Notes: generated by a model not told the origin, from the sequence alone. 64,000 nucleotides of DNA from Consotaella aegiceratis (GCF_036541425.1 NZ_JAZHFT010000018.1:29500-93499); one strand, 5' to 3'. Positions 9,561 through 19,664 are shown, counted from the first letter of the stretch. Numbers and translations: made by a program.

Positions 9561-10676
9561 ATGCAGACCGCCAAGATCAGGTCCGTCGAGGCCTTGCAGA
9601 TCGGATGGGAACCGAACGAACCGCCCGGCCGGCACAGCGCCGTCGTGCGCATCACCACCGAGGACGGCATCATCGGCTATGGCGAGGCCTCGCCCATGGA
9701 AGGCGGTCTTCATTCGCTCGGCATTGTCCAGCGCGATCTGGCGCCCAGGATCGTCGGCGCGGATCCGTTCGATCAGGGCGTCCTCTACGACCGACTTCTG
9801 CATACCTTCATCAAGCTCGGCCCGGAAGGCGCGCTGACGGGGGCGCTCGCGGCGATCGACCTCGCTTTGTGGGACATCAAGGGCAAGACGCTCGGCCTTC
9901 CCGTCTACAAGCTGCTGGGTGGCGCCTGGCGCACCCGCCTGCCCTTCTATTCCTCCGTCGGCGGCAACGCCGTGCGCACCGTCGAGGAGACGGTCCGCGC
10001 GGTCGAGACCCGTTGGCTCTCGGAGACGCCGGCGGCCATCAAGATCCGCTGGGACGGCAACCGGGCTCGCCAGGACGAGGACATTCCGGGCGACATCGCC
10101 AAGGCCAGGGCCGTGCGCAAGCTGGTTGGCGACGACTTCCCGCTCGCCTTCGACGCCAACAACCAATACTCGGTCGGCGGTGCGATCCGCGTCGGCCGAG
10201 TGCTCGAAGAGCTCGGTTATCTCTGGTTCGAGGAGCCGGTGCAGCATTACGACGTGCGCGCCATGGGCGAGGTCGCGCGGCGGCTCGACATCACCGTTTC
10301 GGCCGCCGAGCAGAGCTACACGACCCAGGCTATGGTGGACCTGATCAACGCCGGGGTGCGCATGGTGCAGCCGGACCTGGTGAAGATGGGTGGCATCACC
10401 GGCCTGGTGCAGTGCGCGGCCATCTGCTTTGCCCACGGCGTCGAGCTGGTCCCGCACCAGACGCAGCCGACATTGGCGCACGCGGCCAATCTGCATGTGC
10501 TTTCGACCCTCATGCGTCTGACCAAACCGGCCGAGTTTTCCGATCCTTCGACGCGCATGCACCCGGCCTTCGTCAATCCGCCGAAGCCCGTCGGCGGGTT
10601 TTTCGAGCTGCCTCGGGGGCCCGGCCTCGGTCTGGAGGTGATCGACGAAGAGCTGGACCGACGGCGGATCGCCTGA
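9561..10676 (+). CDS. Enolase-superfamily sugar-acid dehydratase (mandelate racemase subgroup)
   Basis: A 371-residue protein of the mandelate racemase/muconate lactonizing group. These enzymes abstract the alpha proton of a carboxylate and often dehydrate sugar acids. Visible catalytic residues are K161-x-R163 (IKIRW), metal ligands D198 (FDANNQ), E224 (WFEEPV) and E250 (SAAEQS), and the dyad D272 (VQPDLV) with H299 (LVPHQTQP). The His-Asp dyad places it with mandelate racemase and sugar-acid dehydratases rather than with cycloisomerases. A GGGGGGAG ribosome-binding site precedes the ATG. The next gene downstream is an ABC ATPase 124 bases away. The exact substrate cannot be read. Confidence 0.9.
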   Translation: MQTAKIRSVEALQIGWEPNEPPGRHSAVVRITTEDGIIGYGEASPMEGGLHSLGIVQRDLAPRIVGADPFDQGVLYDRLLHTFIKLGPEGALTGALAAIDLALWDIKGKTLGLPVYKLLGGAWRTRLPFYSSVGGNAVRTVEETVRAVETRWLSETPAAIKIRWDGNRARQDEDIPGDIAKARAVRKLVGDDFPLAFDANNQYSVGGAIRVGRVLEELGYLWFEEPVQHYDVRAMGEVARRLDITVSAAEQSYTTQAMVDLINAGVRMVQPDLVKMGGITGLVQCAAICFAHGVELVPHQTQPTLAHAANLHVLSTLMRLTKPAEFSDPSTRMHPAFVNPPKPVGGFFELPRGPGLGLEVIDEELDRRRIA

Positions 10677-10723
10677 CGGGCCTCCGCCACGTCCGTCTAC
10701 TTCCTCTCGGCAAAGCGCACCGC

Positions 10724-10752
10724 GCGTTGATTTTATGCGCACCCTGTATAAT
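10724..10752 (+). promoter_or_regulatory. Promoter of the ABC ATPase with embedded ATTTTATNCG motif
   Basis: A perfect -10 hexamer TATAAT lies at 10747-10752. The -35 region 17 bases upstream (10724-10729) is weak. The spacer contains ATTTTATGCG at 10730-10739, so a protein bound there would overlap RNA polymerase. The start codon at 10801 follows after about 40 bases. Confidence 0.55.
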
Positions 10753-10800
10753 ATCGAGATCTCGGGAGGCAGATCCGAACCATTTCGGAAGGGAGGAACC

Positions 10801-11898
<1,098 letters not shown>

Positions 11899-11940
11899 TC
11901 CGCCGCCGGCATTCCCTTCCCCCCGACATCTCCCCATGGT

Positions 11941-11960
11941 GTTCCGCCCTTGGGCGGGAC
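11941..11960. terminator. Possible hairpin between convergent operons
   Basis: GTTCCGCCC (11941-11949) can pair with GGGCGGGAC (11952-11960) with one G-T wobble, giving a compact stem in the 76-base gap between the rightward ATPase gene and the leftward permease gene. There is no T tract, so terminator function is only inferred from position. Confidence 0.3.
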
Positions 11961-11974
11961 GCCTGCGCGGGCGC

Positions 11975-12850
11975 CTATTTCACGGTGCCCGCGGTCAGCC
12001 CGGCGATGATGTGCTTCTGGGCGACGAAGAAGGCGATGACCGTCGGCAGGATGGTCAGCGTGATGAAGGCGAGGATCAGCTGCCACTCCGTCGCGAACTC
12101 GCCGCGATAGACCATGATGCCGAGCGGCCAGGGATATCTCGATTCCGAGTTCAGCATGATCAGCGGGATGATGTAGCTGTTCCAGCTGTGCACGAAGGCG
12201 ATGATGCCCACCGTGGCGATGATCGGGCGCGATAGCGGCAGCGTCATGTGCCAGAAGAATCGCAGATAACCGCAGCCGTCGACGAAAGCGGCATCGAACA
12301 GTTCGGTCGGCAGACTGCGGAAGTAGTTGCGGCACAGCAGGATGCTCATGCCGAGACCGAAGGCGACCTGCGGCAGGATCACCCCCCAATAGGTGTCGAG
12401 CAATCCGAGATCGCGGATCCGGATGAACAGCGGCAGGATGGCGGTCGCCGCCGGAAACATCAGGCCGATCAGGAAATAGTTGAGCAGCATGGTCGAACCG
12501 AAGAAGCGGACATGCGCGAACACGAAGGCGGCCATCGCCGACAGAAGCACGGTCAGCCCGACGGTGAGCGCCGCGATGAACAGCGAATTGCCCATCTGCA
12601 GCCAATAGCGCTGGCTCGTCAGGATGTCGGTGTAGTTGCTCCACTGCCAAGCTTCGGGCAGTCCAAAGGGATCGCCGCGCAGATCCGCCATGGTCTTGAA
12701 GCCGCCGAGGGCGGTCGTCAACAACGGGATGATGACGATGGCGCTCACCACCACCAGAGCGGCATAGAGATAGCTTCGCGTTCCCAGGCTGAGGGTGCGG
12801 CCGCCCCCGGCCGTCGCCGCGTCGATCGGCGGTGCGGTGTCGTCAGTCAT
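11975..12850 (-). CDS. Sugar ABC transporter permease, MalG type
   Basis: A 291-residue permease with a short polar N-terminal tail and six predicted spans. The coupling loop reads DAAFVDGCGYLRFFWHMTLPL, of which DAAFVDGCG and LPL are the diagnostic parts. It ends IIAGLTAGTVK, the usual C terminus of MalG-like proteins. The start overlaps the end of the MalF-type gene by 8 bases, so translation is probably coupled. It belongs to the importer set with the binding protein at 13958-15253. Confidence 0.92.
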   Translation of the reverse strand: MTDDTAPPIDAATAGGGRTLSLGTRSYLYAALVVVSAIVIIPLLTTALGGFKTMADLRGDPFGLPEAWQWSNYTDILTSQRYWLQMGNSLFIAALTVGLTVLLSAMAAFVFAHVRFFGSTMLLNYFLIGLMFPAATAILPLFIRIRDLGLLDTYWGVILPQVAFGLGMSILLCRNYFRSLPTELFDAAFVDGCGYLRFFWHMTLPLSRPIIATVGIIAFVHSWNSYIIPLIMLNSESRYPWPLGIMVYRGEFATEWQLILAFITLTILPTVIAFFVAQKHIIAGLTAGTVK

Positions 12851-13787
12851 GGCGCATGAACACCCGCTTATAGCTGAACGCCATGGTGACGCAGATGACG
12901 AACAGGATGACGCCCACGGCGCTGCCGAATCCCACCTGCATGCGCATCACCCCGAAGGTGTAGAGGAAGGTGACCATGGTCTGGGTGGAGTTGAAGGGAC
13001 CGCCGCCGGTCAGGGGCATGATCATGTCGAAGAGCTGCAGCGAGCCGACGACGGCGAAAAACACCGACAGCCGCACCGTCGAACCCAGCAACGGCAGGGT
13101 CACGCGCCGGAACTTCTGCCAGCCCGTGGCGCCGTCGATGTCGGCAGCTTCGAGGACGTTCTTGTCGATGGCCTGCAGCCCGGCGATGAACAGCATCATG
13201 TGGAAGCCGAAATACTTCCAGACGATGACGCCCAGGATCGCGTAGATCGCCACGTTCTGATCGGCGAGCCAGTACGGAGCCTCCACCCCCAGCGCATGGG
13301 AAACGCCGGCCACCAGGCCGAAATCGCCATCGTAGACGAAGCGCCAGATCATGCCGGCGGCCACGTCGGCCAGCACGTAGGGCAGGAAGAAGATCAGGCG
13401 GAAGACCAGCGCACCCTTGATGTGCTGGGACACCATGGTGGCCAGCCACATCGCCAGCGGGATCTGCACGCAGATCGAGATGACGATGATCAGCCCGTTG
13501 TTGATCAGCGCCTGCCTGAAGGCGCCGTTCCTGAAGATCAGCTCGTAGTTCCTCAGGCCGACCCATTGCGTCGGCAACCCGTAGCCGTTCCAGTTGTAGA
13601 AGGAATACCAGGCCGCCTCCCCCATGGGCAGCACGACGAAGAGGCTGAACAGAAGCAGGGCCGGCGGCAGGAACAGCACCAGCACGGGGAGCTTGGTCCG
13701 CAGGCCGTTGAGCTGCTTCTGGCTCAATCCGAACCGTCTGGATCGAGGCGTGGCAAAGGTGCCGGCAACGCTGGGCAGTTCGGTCAT
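12843..13787 (-). CDS. Sugar ABC transporter permease, MalF type
   Basis: A 314-residue permease. After a 40-residue cytoplasmic tail the first span reads LPVLVLFLPPALLLFSLFVV. The coupling loop EAADIDGATGWQKFRRVTLP is clear. It lies between the binding protein gene (171 bases upstream) and the MalG-type gene (8-base overlap). With those it forms an importer whose ATPase is probably the convergent gene at 10801. Confidence 0.92.
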   Translation of the reverse strand: MTELPSVAGTFATPRSRRFGLSQKQLNGLRTKLPVLVLFLPPALLLFSLFVVLPMGEAAWYSFYNWNGYGLPTQWVGLRNYELIFRNGAFRQALINNGLIIVISICVQIPLAMWLATMVSQHIKGALVFRLIFFLPYVLADVAAGMIWRFVYDGDFGLVAGVSHALGVEAPYWLADQNVAIYAILGVIVWKYFGFHMMLFIAGLQAIDKNVLEAADIDGATGWQKFRRVTLPLLGSTVRLSVFFAVVGSLQLFDMIMPLTGGGPFNSTQTMVTFLYTFGVMRMQVGFGSAVGVILFVICVTMAFSYKRVFMRHD

Positions 13788-13957
13788 TTCAGCCGTCTTT
13801 GTCGCATGGCGTCTGGGCGAATGAAGCGGCCGCCCTGCTCTCTGGAACGAGCGGCCTCCTCGAAGATCCGGGGCCGGGGGATCCGTGATTTTCGGAATCG
13901 ACGGATCCGGCCAAGACCGGACGGCGAGCCGTCTGCGGCTGGCCGTCCGACAATGGC

Positions 13958-15253
13958 CTACATTTCCATCGAGAAGGCGTCCTGGATTTGCTGAACGGCG
14001 TCCTCGGGAGAAATCTGCCCGGCAACGATGCCGACCGACATGTCGTTGACGACGCGTCCGACATTGGGACCGAGATCCTGGTCCAAATAGTTCTGGTGCC
14101 AGGTTTCCTCCGCCATCTGGTCGGCCGCCTGCTTGAGCAGCGGATCCGTCACCGCCTCGGCCGCGCCCTTCGTCGTCGGCAGGATCGCGGTCTTTGCCGC
14201 CAGCAGCTTCTCGTTTTCCAGGTTGGTGTAGAATTTGAGGAAATCTTCGGTTTCAGGCGGCGCGACTGCTGTGACGGCCCAGCCGTTGAGCCCGCCGAAG
14301 TCGTCGGTCGCCACGCCCGGCGCTCCCTCGACCACCGGGAACGGGAAGCGCCCGATATTGTCTGCGGCAAGCCCCTTGCCGTCCGTGGAATTGCTCGCCT
14401 GCGTGAAATACGTGTTCTCGAAACCGAGCAGGATGGCGGCCCGGCCGTCGCCGAATGCGGCCAGCGTGTCGTTCCAGGTGGCGCCCAGATAGCCGTTCTG
14501 GAACGGTTCGAGCTTGCCCAGGTCGGCGAGAAGCTCGCCCGCCTTGACGAAGGGTTCGGCGGTGAAACCGTCACCCTCATGCGCCTTGGTCTGGTCGAAG
14601 AGCTCCTTGCCGGCCTCGCGCATGGCCAGGTAGCTCCAGTAGAAATGGATCGGCCATTTGTCGCCACCGCCGCCGGCGATCGGGGTGATGCCGGCGTCCT
14701 TGAGCTTCTGCACGGCGGCGACGAAATCGCTCCAGGTCTTGATCTGGGTGGCGTCGACGCCGGCCTTCTCGAACTGCTCCTTATTGTAGAAGAACGAGAC
14801 CACGCCCGACTTGAACGGCGCGGCCCAGACCTTGTCGTCGAAGGTAAGCCCGTCCACGGCCGCGGCGTTGAGCGAATTGCGCCATGCACCGCCGTCGGCG
14901 TCGAGAGCAGCCGTGATGTCGCGCAGCGCGCCGGTCTCGGACTGCGCCTTCAACACGCCGCCGCCCCAGCTATAGAACATGCTGGGCGCATCGTCGGACT
15001 GCAGCAGGGTCGGCAGCTTGGCCTTGAACGCCTCGTTTTCCAGGAACTGGAATTCGATCTTCACGTCGGGATGGTCCGCCATGTAGCGGTCGGCGATGTC
15101 CTGCCAGACGGCCAGATTGTCCGCGTTGGCTTCGACGTGCAGCCATCGGATAACGCTCTCCGCCGAGGCGTCCGACACCCCCGCGGCAAGAGCGATGACG
15201 CCGCCACCGGCCAACAGCAGTCTACGGGCCGTACCGCCCCCGAAAATCCCCAT
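13958..15253 (-). CDS. Sugar ABC transporter substrate-binding protein
   Basis: A 431-residue family 1 solute-binding protein. The N terminus has a twin-arginine-like element (TARRLLLAGG) and a hydrophobic stretch ending at ASAES, so export by Tat is possible. Mature blocks include SVIRWLHVEANADN, MFYSWGGG and GLNGWAVTAVAPPE. Two adjacent ATGs exist; the second (15253) has the better spacing from AGGGAGGA and is chosen. It is the first gene of the leftward operon, divergent from the ROK regulator at 15469, with a good promoter and a 12-bp palindrome between them. Confidence 0.92.
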   Translation of the reverse strand: MGIFGGGTARRLLLAGGGVIALAAGVSDASAESVIRWLHVEANADNLAVWQDIADRYMADHPDVKIEFQFLENEAFKAKLPTLLQSDDAPSMFYSWGGGVLKAQSETGALRDITAALDADGGAWRNSLNAAAVDGLTFDDKVWAAPFKSGVVSFFYNKEQFEKAGVDATQIKTWSDFVAAVQKLKDAGITPIAGGGGDKWPIHFYWSYLAMREAGKELFDQTKAHEGDGFTAEPFVKAGELLADLGKLEPFQNGYLGATWNDTLAAFGDGRAAILLGFENTYFTQASNSTDGKGLAADNIGRFPFPVVEGAPGVATDDFGGLNGWAVTAVAPPETEDFLKFYTNLENEKLLAAKTAILPTTKGAAEAVTDPLLKQAADQMAEETWHQNYLDQDLGPNVGRVVNDMSVGIVAGQISPEDAVQQIQDAFSMEM

Positions 15254-15280
15254 CATTTCCTCCCTTTGGGTTTTCTACCC

Positions 15281-15292
15281 TTTGTGTACAAA
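15281..15292. promoter_or_regulatory. 12-bp palindrome TTTGTGTACAAA, probable operator
   Basis: TTTGT and ACAAA form a perfect inverted repeat around GT, just downstream of the -10 region of the leftward binding-protein promoter. Position over the transcription start suggests repressor binding. The divergent ROK regulator at 15469 is the natural candidate. Confidence 0.5.
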
Positions 15293-15320
15293 TTAATCTC
15301 TGAGGGAAGCCCGCTGTCAA
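15292..15320 (-). promoter_or_regulatory. Promoter of the leftward sugar importer operon
   Basis: On the minus strand a perfect -35 TTGACA (15320-15315) is followed after 17 bases by ATTAAT (15297-15292), a moderate -10. The 12-bp palindrome at 15281 abuts it. The start codon at 15253 lies about 30 bases further on. Confidence 0.6.
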
Positions 15321-15416
15321 GAGACGAACCGTCTATAAATGCGATAAGCCGCCTTTTGAGGGCTTGAACACCAAGCTCCGGCCCAATGCGCACAACAAAA
15401 GCGACACGCCGGCTCG

Positions 15417-15426
15417 ATTTTATCCG
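15417..15426 (+). promoter_or_regulatory. ATTTTATNCG motif upstream of the ROK gene
   Basis: ATTTTATCCG at 15417-15426 is followed by GATAAT at 15435-15440, a possible -10. The offset between motif and -10 is nearly the same as in the promoter at 10724-10752. It is the fourth copy of the pattern in the cluster. Confidence 0.4.
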
Positions 15427-15468
15427 CAGCGCGTGATAATTGGGCTCGGCATTGAAAGTTCCACGCCA

Positions 15469-16704
15469 ATGAAAACTGCCGACCCCGAATTGATGCGCGC
15501 CATCAACCGCTTTCACGTGCTCGATACCGTGAGGCGGGCCGGAGCGATTTCCCGCGTCGAAATCGGCGAACGAACCGAATTGTCGGCCACCACCGTCTCG
15601 GCGATCACGGCCTCGCTGCTCGATGACGGGCTGATTTCCGTGCGCCATGAAGGGGATCTGCGCAACGGCAACGGCCGCGGCCGGCCCCGCGTGATGTTGT
15701 CCATCAATCCCGATGCGGCGCGGGTGGTCGGCGCCAAAATCGGATCCTGCCAAATGGATTTCGTCGTCACCAATTTCCGCGGCGACGTGCTGTCCAGCCT
15801 GGCCCTGCCGGTCAGGGTCGACCGGCTGCCGGTCGATGTCATCGTCGATCTCGTGGAAGACGGCGTCCGGCGCTGTGTCATGGATGCCGGCTTGGCGCTG
15901 ACCGAGTTGACGGCGGTCGCCATCGCCCTGCCCGGCGTTATCGAGCACGGCACCGGTCTCGTCCGCTCGAGCAGCATCTTCAAGGAAGCCAACGTCGCGC
16001 TTTCGACCGCCCTGGAATCGCGCCTGGAGATCGCCACGGTCGTCGAGAGCGACGCCAACGCCGCCGCCATGGCTCAGCACTGGTTCCGGCATGGGCGCAC
16101 GCTCGACGACTTCGTGCTGGTCGCTGCCGAGGAGGCGCTGGGTCTCGCCGTCCTGCACGGTGGCCAGATCTTTCGCGGCGCCCAGGAGCTGAGCCTGACC
16201 CTCGGCGACATGATCATGGGTGCCGACAGCGATCGCGCCGCCAAGCTGCATGAACTCGCCGGAGATCGTGCCGTGCTGCCGAGCAGCCACAGCGATCCGC
16301 GTATCCGCGAGGCCATTCGCCTGGGTCAGGGCATGAGCCTGGCAGCGGAACTCATTCGAGCGGGTGACGAGAACCTGCGGGAGGCTGCAACGCGCGCCGG
16401 CGCCGCACTTGGCGTCGCCATGGCCAACCTCGTCGGCCTGTTTGCCCCGCCACGGGTCATTCTGGTCGGCGCCATGCTGAAGCTTGGCGACCATCTGCTG
16501 GAGCCGCTGCGGCGCTCGTTCGCGGCTGGGTTGCCGAAATCGCTGCAGAACGTCGCGGAGATCGTGGTGGACGAGGCGGAGGACGCGGTGTGGGCGCGTG
16601 GCGCGGCCGCCGTCGCTCTCAGCGAGCTGTACGGCGCACCTTGGGGGACGACGGGGCCTGCACGGCGCACGGCCCGGCCGAGCGTATGGATGGAGGAACA
16701 CTGA
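15469..16704 (+). CDS. ROK-family transcriptional regulator
   Basis: A 411-residue NagC/Mlc-like regulator. The N-terminal MarR-type helix-turn-helix spans residues 10-70 (AISRVEIGERTELSATTVSA), followed by an ROK sugar-kinase-like fold (VVGAKIGSCQMDFVV phosphate loop; VESDANAAAMAQH). The cysteine zinc cluster and the GHMTV-type segment normally found about residue 235 of ROK proteins are missing; that region reads SLTLGDMIMGADSDRAAK. It is probably regulatory only, with a divergent ligand site. The start at 15469 is the ATG directly before the conserved region; 15364 is an upstream alternative. One base separates it from the next gene, so they are co-transcribed. Confidence 0.85.
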   Translation: MKTADPELMRAINRFHVLDTVRRAGAISRVEIGERTELSATTVSAITASLLDDGLISVRHEGDLRNGNGRGRPRVMLSINPDAARVVGAKIGSCQMDFVVTNFRGDVLSSLALPVRVDRLPVDVIVDLVEDGVRRCVMDAGLALTELTAVAIALPGVIEHGTGLVRSSSIFKEANVALSTALESRLEIATVVESDANAAAMAQHWFRHGRTLDDFVLVAAEEALGLAVLHGGQIFRGAQELSLTLGDMIMGADSDRAAKLHELAGDRAVLPSSHSDPRIREAIRLGQGMSLAAELIRAGDENLREAATRAGAALGVAMANLVGLFAPPRVILVGAMLKLGDHLLEPLRRSFAAGLPKSLQNVAEIVVDEAEDAVWARGAAAVALSELYGAPWGTTGPARRTARPSVWMEEH

Positions 16705-16705
16705 A

Positions 16706-17812
16706 ATGACGGAACCGGTTGGAATTGGAATTATCGGACTGGGCAACATCTCGCCGGCCTACCTGAAGGCGGCGGCGTCGTTCCCCATTCTCGACATCCG
16801 CGGCATCACCGACATCAATCCAGCCGCGGCCGAGGCGCGCGCGGCAGAGTTCGGCCTTCGCGCCATGACGGTCGACCAGCTGCTGGCCGATCCCGCGATC
16901 GAGATCGTACTCAACCTGACCATCCCGATCGCCCATGTCGAGGTCGGACTGCGGGCACTCGATGCCGGCAAGCATGTCTATTCCGAGAAGCCGTTGGGCG
17001 TCGTCTTTGCCGAGGGTCGACGACTGATCGAAGCGGCCAGGGCGAAGGGGCTGCGGGTCGGTTCGGCGCCGGACACCTTCCTGGGCGGCAGCCACCAGAC
17101 GGCGCGCCACATGATCGATCAGGGGGCGATCGGTCGCCCGGTCGGCGGCAGCGCCTTCTTCATGTGCCCCGGCCACGAGCGCTGGCACCCCAACCCGGCC
17201 TTCTACTACGATCGCGGTGGCGGCCCGATGCTCGACATGGGGCCGTACTATCTGACCGATCTGATCAATCTGCTCGGGCCTGTCGCCAAGGTCGCGGCCT
17301 TCGCGGTGACACCCCACGCCACCCGCACGATCACGTCCAAGGAGCGCTACGGCGAGGTCATCCCCGTTCACGTGCCGACGCACGTCGCCGGCACGCTCGC
17401 CTTTCGCAGCGGCTCGGTGGTGCAGATGGCCACGAGCTTCGATGTCGCCGGCCACAAGCATCTGCCGCTGGAGATCTACGGCACGGACGCAACGCTGATC
17501 GTTCCCGATCCGAACCGTTTCGGCGGCCAGATCGAGCTGATGGAGAAGGGCGGCGAATGGGCCGACATCGCCACCAGCCAGCCTTATGCCGACGGCAACT
17601 ACCGTTCGATCGGGTTGGCCGACATGGCCCAGGCGGTCCGGGAGAACCGACCTCATCGCGCCAGCGGCGATCTCGCGCTGCACGTGCTGGAAGTCATGGA
17701 GGCGTTTCAGCGGTCGTCGGAGGATGGAACGGCCGTCGAGATCAGCACCACCGTGGCGCAGCCGGCCCCGTTGTCGGCGTCGCTCGTCGACGGGCGGATC
17801 GGCCAGGTCTAG
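16706..17812 (+). CDS. Gfo/Idh/MocA-family NAD(P)-dependent oxidoreductase
   Basis: A 368-residue dehydrogenase acting on sugars or cyclitols. The Rossmann opening is VGIGIIGLGNISPAYLKAA; the EKPLG motif (YSEKPLGV) is near residue 95, and the later block GGGPMLDMGPYYLTDLINLL carries the catalytic-lysine and histidine-region signatures of the family. A GGAGGA ribosome-binding site sits inside the end of the ROK gene. It is followed by a ThuA-like gene, a pairing known from disaccharide catabolism (ThuA/ThuB of trehalose utilisation in rhizobia oxidise the sugar before cleavage). The operon is ROK, this gene, ThuA. Confidence 0.92.
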   Translation: MTEPVGIGIIGLGNISPAYLKAAASFPILDIRGITDINPAAAEARAAEFGLRAMTVDQLLADPAIEIVLNLTIPIAHVEVGLRALDAGKHVYSEKPLGVVFAEGRRLIEAARAKGLRVGSAPDTFLGGSHQTARHMIDQGAIGRPVGGSAFFMCPGHERWHPNPAFYYDRGGGPMLDMGPYYLTDLINLLGPVAKVAAFAVTPHATRTITSKERYGEVIPVHVPTHVAGTLAFRSGSVVQMATSFDVAGHKHLPLEIYGTDATLIVPDPNRFGGQIELMEKGGEWADIATSQPYADGNYRSIGLADMAQAVRENRPHRASGDLALHVLEVMEAFQRSSEDGTAVEISTTVAQPAPLSASLVDGRIGQV

Positions 17813-17831
17813 ACAAGAGGAGGATTGTCCA

Positions 17832-18476
17832 ATGCGCGAAGCGCTCATCGTCTGGGGAGGATGGAGCGGGCACGAGCCCGAGCGATGCGCCGCTATCATC
17901 GCCGGCATGCTGGAGGAAGACGGGTTCAAGGTCTATCTGGAAAACACCACCGAGGCCTTTGCCGACCCCTCGATCAAGGACCTGAACCTGATCGTTCCGA
18001 TCTTCACCATGTCGAAGATCGAGAAGGAGGAACTGGCCATGCTGACGAGCGCCGTGCGCGGCGGCGTCGGCCTGGGCGGCTACCATGGCGGGATGGGCGA
18101 CGCCTTCCGCGAGGCCGTCGAATATCAGTACATGGTCGGCGGCCAATGGGTCGCCCATCCGGGCCAGATCATCGACTATCGGGTCGACGTGGCGCGGCCG
18201 GAGGATCCAATCATGGAAGGCATTTCCAGCTTTCCCTATCACTCCGAGCAGTACTACATGCACGTCGATCCCTCGATCGAGGTGCTGGCCACGACCACCT
18301 TCAGCGGCGATCACGACGACTGGATCGAGGGCGTGGTGATGCCGGTCGTCTGGAAGCGCCGTCACGGCAAGGGCCGCGTCTTCTACTCCTCGCTCGGCCA
18401 TGTGGCGAGCGAGTTCGAGGTGCCGGAGATGCGCACCATCCTGCGGCGCGGCCTCAACTGGGCGGCCCGCGAGTAG
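17832..18476 (+). CDS. ThuA-like domain protein
   Basis: A 214-residue protein with the class I glutamine-amidotransferase-like fold of the ThuA family: ALIVWGGWSGHEP at the N terminus, GGVGLGGYHGGMGDAFRE in the middle and GRVFYSSLGHVASEFEVPE near the end. ThuA in Sinorhizobium takes part in trehalose and maltitol use, together with the dehydrogenase ThuB. Here it follows a Gfo/Idh/MocA gene by 19 bases with GAGGAGG before the ATG, so the same division of labour is likely, for an unknown sugar. Confidence 0.88.
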   Translation: MREALIVWGGWSGHEPERCAAIIAGMLEEDGFKVYLENTTEAFADPSIKDLNLIVPIFTMSKIEKEELAMLTSAVRGGVGLGGYHGGMGDAFREAVEYQYMVGGQWVAHPGQIIDYRVDVARPEDPIMEGISSFPYHSEQYYMHVDPSIEVLATTTFSGDHDDWIEGVVMPVVWKRRHGKGRVFYSSLGHVASEFEVPEMRTILRRGLNWAARE

Positions 18477-18718
18477 GCGGCGGCCCTCATTCGGGCACTG
18501 GATCGCTGGCAGGTCTCAGCGCTCGATGGCGACCGTCGAGCCGAGCGGTATGCCGACGGCCTCGACCGAGGCCGCATCAGACCGTTTTGCGCCGTCGAGC
18601 CGAGTAGCGTCTGGGATCCGGGGCTTTGCATCCGCCTTGCTCGATCCCGAGAGCCTACGGCTGTTGCAGAGGTGGGGCGCATCCTGCCGGGGTCCTGAAG
18701 TTGCGCCTCGACGAAGAC

Positions 18719-19651
18719 TTACGAACGATGCTCTGACGGCGTTCGGCCTGCCGGCCAGTCCGGCAGGGCCAATTGCTCGACCTGCTGCCGGGTCAGCGAC
18801 AGAAAATCCCGCATCGCCGTGCGCTCGATCTGATTGTCCGGGTAAGCCGGCCCGGACAGGACCACGCCTGCGGCTTCGTCGACCCCGATGCTGACGACGC
18901 CGAATTGACGGAACAGTGGGGCGAACCCGCTCGAAGCCGACGTCAGCAGGCGCGAGCCACGCATCAGCACCAGAGCATGCATCATCGTATCCGCGCGGAC
19001 GGCATAATCGCGCTGCGTATCGCCGTGCGATGCCCGGGTCTCCTCGACGAAGCCGTGGCTGACCCATGAAAACCGGGCGTAGTCGTTCGGTCCCGGATCG
19101 GGCTGCGAGGCGAGCGGATGGGTGGCGTCGCAGTAGACATAGGTGCCCTGCCGGACCAGCGGCTCGAACTGCATCGGAGCCATCGCCTCATAGTTGGGCA
19201 GCGGCGTCCCAAACACAATGTCGTAAATGCCGTTGCGCAAGCCCTCGTAACGTGTTCGGTCCTCGATGACGTCGAGGCGGACCAGCACGTCGGCATGGGT
19301 TTCGGCGAAGCGGTTGATCACGTTCGGCAGGATCACCAATCCCCAAAGATCGCCGGCCGCGATGTTCAAGGTCACCTTGGCGCTTCCCTGGAGAAGGCTG
19401 ATTTCCTCGCGCGCCTCCTCCAGAGCCCGCAGAGCGCGCACGGCCCGGCCGTAAAGCGCCGTTCCATACGGACTGAGAACCACGCCCGCCCCGGTTCGCA
19501 CGAAGAGAGGCACGCCGTAGCTGTGCTCGAGTTGGCGGATGGCTCGCGACAACGCCGGCTGGGAGATGTTCAGCCGTTCCGCCGCCCGCGAGATGGAACG
19601 CCGATTGGCGACTTCGACGAATTGGCGCAATTCTCGCATGACCAGCCCCAT
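18719..19651 (-). CDS. LysR-family transcriptional regulator
   Basis: An LTTR of about 310 residues. The helix-turn-helix reads RELRQFVEVANRRSISRAAE, then RLNISQPALSRAIRQLE. The effector domain starts about residue 95 (SAKVTLNIAAGDLWG). Starts at 19651 (AGGA five bases upstream) and 19639 are both possible. It is divergent from the binding-protein gene at 19918, so it probably controls the sugar importer and sulfatase operon 19918-24566. A T-N11-A palindrome at 19650-19664 overlaps the start. Confidence 0.9.
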   Translation of the reverse strand: MGLVMRELRQFVEVANRRSISRAAERLNISQPALSRAIRQLEHSYGVPLFVRTGAGVVLSPYGTALYGRAVRALRALEEAREEISLLQGSAKVTLNIAAGDLWGLVILPNVINRFAETHADVLVRLDVIEDRTRYEGLRNGIYDIVFGTPLPNYEAMAPMQFEPLVRQGTYVYCDATHPLASQPDPGPNDYARFSWVSHGFVEETRASHGDTQRDYAVRADTMMHALVLMRGSRLLTSASSGFAPLFRQFGVVSIGVDEAAGVVLSGPAYPDNQIERTAMRDFLSLTRQQVEQLALPDWPAGRTPSEHRS

Positions 19652-19664
19652 GCAAATCCTGCAT
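19650..19664. promoter_or_regulatory. T-N11-A palindrome, possible LysR box
   Basis: ATGCA-AATCC-TGCAT is a perfect 5-bp inverted repeat around 5 bases and satisfies the LysR T-N11-A rule. It overlaps the proposed lysR start codon at 19651, or lies just upstream of the alternative at 19639. Autoregulation is plausible, but the site could be chance. Confidence 0.3.
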
